NCBI GenBank assembly: GCA_009176605.1 | Contig: SEYY01001054.1 | Location: 1 to 50,000 of the forward strand | Length of the DNA stretch: 50,000 nucleotides | Direction of reading: 5' to 3' | Source: Armadillidium nasatum | Lineage: Eukaryota > Arthropoda > Malacostraca > Isopoda > Armadillidiidae | Shown: positions 23,889 to 50,000 of the stretch, piece by piece | How the letters are laid out: each line of letters begins with the position of its first letter | Position numbering within the stretch: position 1 is the first letter of the stretch | Notes under the pieces: model-generated | The model's input: only the letters and a program-made list of their open reading frames with translations | What the model was told of the DNA's origin: nothing | The model's database searches: none | Made by a program: the position numbers and the translations under genes

Positions 23889-24287
23889 CCTGTGATATGA
23901 AAGACACTAACATCTTCCAAATTCATAAACAAGTCTTTTAAAAGAATATGCCATAACCGCTTTGCATCAGTGATATGTGCGCTGAAGTACTATTTATGCT
24001 TTCTAAGATTCTGTAGCGTTTTGATACCTCTTTTTCCTGGAAGTTAAAATTTTTTCATCAGAAAAATCGAAATAACATCTAGCCGCCATGACGAATAACA
24101 GAAAATGAAAAAATGTAAACAAAGAACAGCTGATTCAAAGAAGACGGCTTGAAGATTTTTGAAATTCGCGTTCTTTGAGTCAAACTTCAAGAACGCCAGG
24201 AAAGCCACTCAACGCCAGTCTACAGCCGGCTACGCCAGTCTACAGCCACTGGCTTGGCTTGAAGATGCGTTGCCTCAAAGATGACGG

Positions 24288-25554
24288 CTCTTAGTCACTA
24301 GCATAGTAAAAATATTTTAATATTATAGTAATTTAGATCAATACTTTAAATTTAACACAATCAAGAATCCAAATTATTGCCGCAAAAACAGTAAAATAAA
24401 TATAAATATTTTTTGTAAATAACAAAGGGTTATTTTGATAATTACAAATATTTTTATATTTATTTTTATTTATAAAAAAAAAAACTTTCAAAAAAAAAAA
24501 AGATAATATTTGTTAAAAAGAAATTGCTTAATTAACGAAGTGATAATGTTTATGTTTAAATCAGTACGAGACTCCTACTCTCAGATTTGACATACGTATA
24601 TTTCTTATTAACCAATCAAAAATGTTTTTACAGTTCAGCTGCTTGAAGAAGAGTAATATTATGGCTAAAGGTTTGTAACGTAAGCATATAAGGGCGTGAC
24701 TTTAATTAGAAAATAGCTTGAAAATAAAGTCGTTGAAGTTTAAATTTAAATTCAAATGTAAAAGAACTTTTCCCAGTTTTGTCTATGAATCTCCCTGTCT
24801 ATCTGACCTACTGTATATACATTTTATATTGTGGTTTTGACTTTTGGGGGAAAAAAAATACAATTGTTTTAAAGAGAACAGTTATAACCGCAGAACTCAG
24901 GAACAGAATTGCCATTTTCAACATTCATAGTTTACCCAAAATTTGATAATGTACAGCAAAGCGTGACCACAGGCTGTGACAAGACTTTTAAAGGCCTAGT
25001 CAGTGATTCTTTAACTTGATCGTTAAATACCGATTCATTAAATTTCTTAAAATGGAGCTATTATTAATCACATCCAACTATTTCAAAAAATTAATCACTG
25101 TTACTGAAAACTACTTCCTCAAATACAGAGATATTGCATGATTTCTTACTATATTTATTATGATTATTGATCAGTCTATTTTTATTAATTATATTTTATT
25201 GTCGTAGACAAACAAGACTTAAGATTTATAAAATCCTATAGTGATTTAAATATTTATTTGGAGATAAGAAAACATATATTCTTATAATTTTGCATAGTTT
25301 GTTTATATTAATATAAATATGTTTAATATTTTTCTGGTGTGTGAATTCTCAAAAATAAAAATTTTATCGTAGCAGGGAATATTAGTTTTTTTAATTCAAA
25401 AATTGCCTTAAACTGTTTAAATAATTCTTATCGCAAACAAGCAAAGGAAATTAAGATTATGTTCTAAATTTTCATAATTTTTCCTTGATGCTTTAATTCG
25501 TTCATTCACTCATTTATTTTCAATTTTAACTGTAAAAGACCATTAAATTAATCA
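24288..25554. other. Intergenic, no gene seen
   Basis: AT-rich sequence. AACCAATC near 24610 and a GT-type donor-like GGTTTGTAACG near 24670 could belong to an unseen 5' exon, but nothing confirms it. Confidence 0.4.
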
Positions 25555-25800
25555 GATCTTTCAATTTTTCCAAACCTTATCAAACCCCCTTTGAAGACAT
25601 CGATCACGAATACCCGTCGATCCGCGGACAACTGTTTTGGGAACCGCTGCTCTGCACTATTAATCTGTGCGTTTCTGTCTTGATATCTTTGGTCATTTTT
25701 TTTTTTCGAGAGAAAAATTCACCAACGAAGGGCATATGCCGTCCCTCCAGACAGACAAAATGCTGCCTTTCATGCCACCACGACTTCAATATAAGCCGAC
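25555..25800 (-). mobile_element. Possible hAT transposon end
   Basis: On the - strand, CAGCGGTTCCCAAAACAGTT followed by GTCCGCGGATCGACGG resembles the terminal sequence of many hAT elements. The adjoining GC-richer 100 bp could be internal sequence. No second terminus or target duplication was found. Confidence 0.35.
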
Positions 25801-25867
25801 TGCTCAGTGCTCACCATGAGACCTTATGCGACACTCTCCAATCTTTGATAATGAATTAAATAATTAT

Positions 25868-28250
<2,383 letters not shown>

Positions 28251-28276
28251 CTTTTTTTATTTATTTTACTTTACAG

Positions 28277-28328
28277 AAGTATGGAAATTTTTTCATAAAT
28301 TTTTTAAGCAAATATATATAAAGAAATA
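28277..28328 (+). other. TNK2: TNK2 5' UTR segment
   Basis: A T-rich stretch ending TTTACAG at 28276 looks like a 3' splice site, so 28277-28328 would be UTR joined to an upstream non-coding exon that is not identified. Confidence 0.45.
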
Positions 28329-41854
<13,526 letters not shown>

Positions 41855-42072
41855 TTTTCTACTTATAATGTGGAAATATTAAGACATCCCATTGTAACTA
41901 ATGTATGTAGTATATGTAATTTCTGAAGTTATGAAAGAGCTAAAATTCTTGCCAGATGATAAAGGCGCAGGATCAGTGGATACTGACTACTAAAACTTTT
42001 TTTTTTTTTTTTTCTTTTGTGTTATTTATTTTTTTTTTTTTTGCACTCTTTTTAAAGATATTTTTAAAATTA

Positions 42073-42228
<156 letters not shown>

Positions 42229-42585
42229 AATTACGGTTCTTTCGTACTTGATTGTGCAAATTCCTTTTGATCTTATTAGTAGCCAAAGAAATTGTAAAAT
42301 ATGGTTTATTTAGTTTATTTATTATTATTATTATTATTATAAAGGATTTTAGGAGTTGAATACAGATAAGAACATAAATTCTCAATCTCAGAAGATTTAA
42401 AGGTTTTTTAAAACTTGCAATTGATTTGATAATATTTGGGCTGTTGGTTCTAATAATAGTGATTCGAGTGATCGTTTTCCTGTGAAAATGTCAAGTGATT
42501 TTACCTTCGAGACTATATTCCTTTCAATTTCTTATCCTTTAATTGTCGAAAGTACTTATCTACATGTGATGATTCGGTTTTTACT

Positions 42586-42586
<1 letters not shown>

Positions 42587-42673
<87 letters not shown>
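42587..42673. repeat. 87-base poly-T run
   Basis: An uninterrupted T homopolymer. It could be the tail of a - strand retroposed sequence, but the adjoining 42674-42900 matches nothing I recognise. Confidence 0.9.
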
Positions 42674-42674
<1 letters not shown>

Positions 42675-45600
42675 TAAAATTGATCTAAATTTTTTATTGA
42701 TTTTGTTAAATCTTGAGAAAGTTTTACAAGTAAGATATTAGGTAGATCATGCTTGCCTAAATCCTTGGAATTTATACAGTTTTGAAAGGATAGGAGATTT
42801 ATATTGAAAACTGATCTGAAATCTTTTGGAGAGCTTTAAAATAAATCAGAAAAAGTAAAGCCAAAGATATTAATGAAACATTTAACTAGGAAGCTATACG
42901 TATGTTTGAGGTTATAAGCATAAGGATATTACAGAAAAAGCAGTGAAATATCTTTTAAATTAAAAATTTTAAAATAAGGTGGAAAATTAATTGGAGAAGG
43001 TATTTGTGTTCTTGAAAAATGTCATAAAAGATTAAGGGCTAAGAATTTTGGAAATTGCTTTGTAACAAATGTGATAAATAATTGTAAGCTCGCGTACTTA
43101 TATCTAATTTACAAATTCTTATCCCCTTTCTTATGAATTTAGGAAGTTTAAAGGATTGTCCAGGTTGTAAAAGGGCAAGAGTTATAAATATCGGTAGTTA
43201 ATGAAAACGAGCAACGAGTAACAAAAAATCAGCATTCAGGGAGAAAGGAGAATGTATTTTCTTTTGGATCAAAAGTTTATATACTGTACTCTTATGTTTA
43301 GCTTTAGGAAAGCATTCTTTCTATTCATGAATCATAGTTCAGAATTGATTTGATGTTAGAATATGAACAGAATTGAACAACGAGAAATGGCACGGTACAC
43401 CAGCTTTGTTGCAGAAATAATGAACTTTCATCATGTTCTATAGTTTAGTTTTGAGAACTAGCCATCATCCTTTTGTGCGCTAAAACGCTATTGTAAATAA
43501 TGTTTTTAAAAGGATCTATTTTTATGGGGAGGCTTGCTTATTAAGTGGGAAGATATGACTTTTCTGAAGTAGTTCTCAATTTTCACTATCCGTAATTGGA
43601 ATGTCTTCGTTTTCCTGACCATTTGCCTAGTAATGTTAGCTTGATGGTTCCAGCCTTAAGAAATTCACATTTGGGTGGACTCCTCTGATTACGAGGGTAC
43701 ATCCAGGTTTTCTTTTCGTCTTTATTTTGCCTTTGATTTTTATTTATTTGCTTTCAGTAAATTCTCTTCACTAGTTTAAATTTTAAATCTAATTGATCAT
43801 GTGTACACTCTTTAAAGTATGTCCAACAACTTAAACTTTATAGCAATTTCTAAGTATTGAAGTCATATTGTTTAGTGGCACTTAATACTTGCATTTCATT
43901 TGCATTTTGATGAAAAATGCACATAGTAATACAGATTTAAATCCTTTAAACAAATTGATGATATTACTCCCTTCTAACTAATCTTATATCTCTCTCCATA
44001 TGAGATTTTTATTATATTTGTTTATAATAATTTTAAATGCACATATTAACACAAATTTAAATCCTTTTAATAACATGATTCTGCTTTATTACTCCCTTCT
44101 AGCTAATCTTACATCTCTCCAGTTTAAATTTTTTTGTATTTGTTTAATAATCCAAACTAGTACTGGTATTGAAATGCATTTTCGTGTCCGTCATAATAAT
44201 AAATAATAGATTTGTTGTGCCTTAGAAATATTAAGTAATATATACACTGTGTTTATCCTTGTTTAGATATTGATTTAGTTCAGTTTTTAGAAACTTTTGT
44301 CAGATAATGATTAGTTCAGTTTTTTAGAAATAATCTTTGTATGTTACTTCTTGATGTTAATTAATGTAATAAGCAATTTTTAGTTAATTGAAGGAATATA
44401 ATATAAAAATATTTAAATTACATTTATCATGAGCAGCGATAGGACAACTTTCATCTAAATCTTTTTTTAAATGTTATTTTAAAGGTTTATGTTATTTGTA
44501 GTATTGTACATGAAAATGGGGTACATGTTGTACACCAATGCCTAAAATTTATATAATTTAGTTGATATCATGGGTAAGATATTATGAACCTCCTCAGTGA
44601 ACTTTTTGTCAACATCAGTAAAATTTCTTCTCTGTCGCACTCTTACTTTGAACTTTCTTAGTTGTGCCCTTTTCAGCATATTTTCTCAGATTAATCTTTG
44701 TCATACTATGTATGTATTTCGTTCTTTTGCCGAATGGGATTACTTTTATCTTAAAACTTGTCATGATTGTTGGCATTTTAAAATTTACCCTTGGACTCTA
44801 GGGCTACTTTTGTCGACATGGCCTTGTTTCGCAGTTATTATTAGTCCTAGTGTATTCAGTTAATATATGTGAGCATAATGCTTATTGATAGTATTAACAT
44901 GTTAGTTTATTTTATTGATTTACTAGGATTACAGGTATATGTTAAAGCAGTTGTATAGTAACTGTTATAATTGCAGCTACAGCAGCTTATTAAACATATT
45001 ATAGAACTACCGTTTTCGTACAAATAATTTGGGAATCATGGACAATAATTTGTAAAAAGGTCTTATAATTATAGAGTATAATATAAACATATTTTTGTAT
45101 GCATTTTTATTGCTGTAAATTATTAATTATGCTTCTGAATATAGTATGATCGTAGTTTATTTATTTGATAAAGGTATATTCTTTCTTTGTTAATTTTAAT
45201 TAATTGTTAAGTTTTAAGTTTAGGTGTATAATTGTTGTATATGTAGTTTTTCTTTTGTGCTTAACAGTAGAAGTGAGTTACGCATTTTTGTTAAGTCTGA
45301 TTAAGAGTATGTTGTAAATTACCTTTCCAAGCAGTTCCGAGTTTTACTATGTATGTTAAACTCTTATCAATGAAAATGAAAATTTCCAAAGTGATTTAGT
45401 TGTTATACTGTAGAAGATGTCAAGGAAAATTGCAATACCATTTTCTTTTAAGGTAGCTTATATATTTGATATTTTTAAGATATAAAATACAAATTTAATA
45501 ATCAGTGTTGATTGTTCTAAAATCAAACTTAAAGATTTTGTTAAATGAAGAACAAAAACAATTAAATAATATCTGAATGTGGTATGTTGTGAAATTTTCT

Positions 45601-46056
45601 TACATTCCAATACTTAATCTTTTAGTTAATGAAATTTATTAAATTGTTTAAAATAACATAGGCAATAATGACTGACTGGACTGACTTTGACGATAACTGA
45701 GATTTGAAACAAGTAAGAAAGTTTTTACTTGCGAAAGATGTAGAAAATGATAAATATTTTTGAGACAACGGAAAATATAAACTTTTAAAAACGATAGTTC
45801 CCGAAATTTATAATTTCTTTATCAACTTCTTTTTTTTTAAATTCACTTAAGTTTTCAGGTTAAATTACTATTCTGCCTAAATTTAGTGACAAATGTTAGA
45901 TGTATAATTGCTTTGGGATCTAGTCTGTACAAGTTATCAGAGTTTGGTGGCTAAGAAATTCATATTGTCACCACTACGTTACTTTTTTTTTTTTTTTTTT
46001 TTTTTTGTTTTAATTTTTTTTTTTTATTTAAATAAAAACCAGGACAAAGAGTTTCA

Positions 46057-46217
<161 letters not shown>

Positions 46218-47651
46218 GCTATCGAAATTTTTTCACTTGAATTTTCCAGTTTCATTTTAAATTTTTATTTTTCTTTATCTAAATTATAAAGTTTATTGCA
46301 CTTTATATGAATGAATGAATGAATTATCTGAATTTGCTGAATAGTTACATAATTTGATATTCAGTAACTGATCCTTAGGAGAATAGTCTTGGGTTGAGAA
46401 ACTTTTTGTAATATAAAATTTTGAGTGTTTCTTTCCATATATGCAAAGATGATATGTTTTCAAGAATAAAATAAGGTATTTCTTAGTACCCTTTTTTAGA
46501 TATTGTGCAAAACTGGTTTGTAAATTAATTGTCAAGTATGAGTGAGACTGCGGAGCTAAAATCGGAGCGTGGAGCTTCAAAGACTTGAATCTGGAGCAGA
46601 AAGCTAATTTGGGTGGAGGTGGAGCCTGAGTAAAAAAAAAAAGAAATATTGGTTGGAACCGATGCCACAGTTGGAAGATGTATTTTTTTCAGTACTGTAA
46701 ATTAAGAGATTTGGATTCAGCGCCGTATAATTTTAAAATGATGGAAGCAGATCTGGAGAATCAATTCTAACTCGGTAGCTGCCTTGATTATAAACATATT
46801 TTTCATGAAATATTGAATTTGTTTGCGTTTGATAAACATTATGTACTTTAAAAAATTGTGATCCTAAATTAATATTCTTTATTTCTTTTCTTCTTCAGTC
46901 AAAAATAAAAGTTGTAATGTCTAGTTTTCATTTTATCAGAATTTTAGCTAGTAGTTTAGACTGTTGTATATGTACTGTTAAGTTTTAAGACTCAAAACTC
47001 AAAAAACTGAATAAATTTTCCAAAAACTTTAATCTAAACTTTAAAATTTGTAACACTTTTTTGAAATTTGAAATTTAAAAAAAAAAAAAAAAAAAAAAAT
47101 GACTGGTCTCCACAGTCATTTGCCAGATTTTTTAAACAGTATTACCGAGTTATTGTAAATATTAATTTCAGCCAACGAGAAACTTAAAATATGAAAATTA
47201 TTTTAAAAATACATGTACTATAATTTTATAACATTAAAAGGAAAAGACAAAAAGGTCCGACTATCAGAATTTTTAAAAATAGGACATTACCGATTTAACT
47301 TATAAAATGTTAAAAATAGAACTTCTGGTAGCAGTTTATATAGAAAGATATCAATTATTTTATGTTTACTTCATTTGATTTATTATATATGGTGTTTGGC
47401 AGAATAATTTTTCTTATTTAGAATACAGTATTATGTATCTTGCATCCAGCTGGAAAGTTGTTTCTTATTCGGTGCACCTCTAACATGAGCAATGTTGGGG
47501 GAGGGGGGTAGGGGACTAGGACTTTAGAGCAGAATCCCTCATTTTGAAATTTTCTTTCATAGAATACGAAGAAAAATGAATTAATTGAAAATTAATCAAA
47601 TTTGGATCAAATATCTTGTGAATTCTCCCTACAAATTAATTTTTTAATATT

Positions 47652-47826
<175 letters not shown>

Positions 47827-48328
47827 AACCATAAAATTGCTATCTTTATGACGAACAATTGTATGTAACATTTAAAGTTTAATTTTATATCATATTGACT
47901 GTGGTTTGAATTTCTCATTAAGATTGTTGTTCATCCCACCCACCCCACAATTCTAATATTTCCCATTGTGGTTTCAAAATATTTTTAAGTTGATTAACCT
48001 TTTTTTTTTTAATGGTGGAATATATGTAAAAACTTCCTCAGCTCGCCTTTGTGGAATTATATTTACCTTATAGATATTAATCTCATTCCTATGATGTGTT
48101 CATGCTTTTTTTTTTTTTCTTTATTGGTTGAAAATAAAATAAACTGTTTAAAATATTGTCATTGAAATAATGTTTTATATCTTCAAAAAAATTGGTCTGG
48201 ATTAATTCCATATTTATGAAACTGATTTTCAGATTTTTCTCAGATTGATTTTGGAGTACTTTTTACTCCAGGAGAGATACGCAATTTTGAGGAGTTTTGT
48301 TTTCTAGAATTTTTTTAAAAATATTTGT

Positions 48329-48340
48329 ATATATAATATA

Positions 48341-48428
<88 letters not shown>

Positions 48429-48457
48429 TATAATATATATATATATATATTATATAT

Positions 48458-48530
<73 letters not shown>
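48329..48530. repeat. (TA)n array with many phase breaks
   Basis: About 200 bp of TA with at least six AA/TT interruptions in its first 130 bases, suggesting an older array than the pure ones. Confidence 0.95.
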
Positions 48531-48533
<3 letters not shown>

Positions 48534-48719
48534 GGGTGGTACTTGTGAAGCTTGTCATGCTGATACCACTCTGGTGGAGAAGTCATGGCTTATTATTTCT
48601 TTTTTTAAGTGTAAAGCATAATAGTACTAATTATGGTTCTAATTCGGAATTAAGATGAATGTTACATTGTTATACTACTGGTTTATTTATTATGTAGGAA
48701 AACTGGTGCACTGTGATAG

Positions 48720-48758
<39 letters not shown>

Positions 48759-49334
48759 TTATTACTGAGCACAAGAGGTTCTATATTAACGTTATGTTAA
48801 ATCCAGATTAGAAGTCAATTACAGTATAAATAAATTTATTAATAAATTTTATTATAGTTTTTATTTGGTTTTATTTTCAAATTTTATTCATTATTATTAT
48901 TATTATTATTATATAGGTCCATGCGCATTCAGTATTTTTTAAAAAATGGATATCTTGGGGGGGGGGAGGAATTTATTTTTTCATGTGTAAATCAATTTTT
49001 TTTAGAAAAAATAAATTATAAATTAATTTATTAAATTTTAAAAATAAAGTATGGATAAATAGAGTAATTTAGCGAAGAATTTTGAATTTTGTCTAATACT
49101 GGATATCTTTGCTAATAAGAGAAACAAAGTTGAACTGAAAATAATGTTTACATCGTTTTTTTTTTTTTTAAACTAAAATCAATGTCTTCATCAATTAAGG
49201 TTTTAAAAATTCGTATAATTCCTTTTATTTTGAAAGCCACGGTTTCACCTTTTTTTTTTTTTTAACAGTAAATATCTTGCTGCACAGAAATGCCTTTTAA
49301 ATCACTGCACAACCATTGCCCTCTTCTTGGACGA

Positions 49335-49425
49335 TTTTGTTTCGAGAGTTCGCTTGAAGGATCGAACCAGCGCTATTGATCACGCGATTCAGTCATTCTA
49401 CCGTTATTCCACGGTAGTGGCAAAA
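49335..49425 (-). repeat. tRNA-like relic (SINE head or tRNA pseudogene)
   Basis: On the - strand, TGGAATAACGGTAG (49412-49399) resembles a Pol III A box and GGTTCGATCC (49368-49359) is a B box, at tRNA-like spacing. The bases flanking the B-box loop do not pair as a T stem, so a working tRNA is unlikely. Confidence 0.45.
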
Positions 49426-50000
49426 CCCTGATTGAACATGCTTAATATTTCCACTTCATTTTAGAATCTTTCATCTTTTTCGATAGCTTATAATAATTCC
49501 TTTAATGACAATGTTTTCAAATCAATCAGCTAGACCTCGTCATTGATGTGCGCAACCCGCTTTTATTCTGAAATCTAATATTCATATTTGTTTCAAAATG
49601 TTAAAATCTCTCTTTACGCAAATATATTTTAAGAGTTAATTTATCAAGAAAGGAGTTGAAAGGATACCTTACTTCTCATATTGTTATCACTAATATCACT
49701 AATCAGAAGGGAGCGGTAATTCTCTTCCTTAAAACTAAATTGATTAAAAGTACTTCCTATCTTTGGGAAGATGTAAATTGCTGTATGTAAAAAGTTTTGT
49801 AGAACTGAGTGTTACACTTGCCATGTACAGGAATGAAACTCAGTTGGTGAATTATTTATCTTTTATCATTTAAGTATTATACGTCAAGAAGCCAGTTTCG
49901 TGTCTGTACATAATAGTTACTGTGGTCCTGTATAATTAGATCCCAATATATGATGTCACAATTGTATATCAGGAGAAAAAAGTCAAGAGTATAGGTTATG

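Noticed and set aside
24600..24690. Possible TNK2 promoter or first exon (CCAAT and GT donor)
   Set aside because: A CCAAT motif and one donor-like sequence in AT-rich DNA are too weak without transcript evidence.
47496..47514. G-rich tract as a G-quadruplex
   Set aside because: Only three separated G runs are present, so a canonical four-run motif is not met.

Overview
The window is eukaryotic, very AT-rich, and built of spliced genes, transposon relics and at least 34 long (TA)n arrays. The retroelement fragments and the gene structures suggest an invertebrate animal, most likely an arthropod such as a crustacean or arachnid. That placement is inference; the sequence alone does not fix the species.

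Positions 1-21900 form one giant inverted duplication. The left arm runs from 1 to about 10297, a spacer of about 99 bp lies at 10298-10396, and the right arm runs from about 10397 to 21900. Base 1 pairs with base 21900, so the left arm is cut by the window edge and the palindrome may extend further. Each arm carries a full set of exons of MAF1, the RNA polymerase III repressor, so the two copies are convergent (tail to tail). The left copy (+ strand, 2021-9529) is open in all five exons and encodes about 260 aa. The right copy (- strand, 11167-18508) has a premature TGA and an 11-bp deletion in exon 1, although exons 2-5 are nearly identical to the left copy. Both arms share a dead mariner transposon lodged in a (TA)n array and a head-to-head pair of tRNA-derived SINEs. 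Only the right arm has a 1201-bp foldback element with an 8-bp target duplication (hAT-like); the left arm keeps the matching empty site.

Positions 21901-28276 contain no recognised host gene. They hold a composite TIR element (about 22339-24287) with a nested foldback MITE, a tandem duplication ending in (CA)n and (TA)n, and a LINE 3' fragment. A possible hAT end follows near 25555-25800.

Positions 28277-41712 contain a complete coding region for an activated CDC42 kinase (TNK2/ACK), with 15 coding exons on the + strand and about 1266 codons. The order is N-terminal SAM-like region, tyrosine kinase, SH3, CRIB, a long disordered proline/serine/aspartate-rich region, and a C-terminal UBA-like region. 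All splice phases agree once two single-base insertions in coding exons 3 and 13 are discounted. Its introns are packed with (TA)n arrays, several ending within a few bases of the acceptor, and with antisense LINE relics. Positions 41713-50000 are probably 3' UTR followed by intergenic sequence, with more (TA)n, a long poly-T run and a tRNA-like relic.

MAF1 (nuclear control of tRNA and 5S rRNA synthesis) and TNK2 (cytoplasmic and endosomal signalling) have no known operational link, so I read their adjacency as ordinary synteny.
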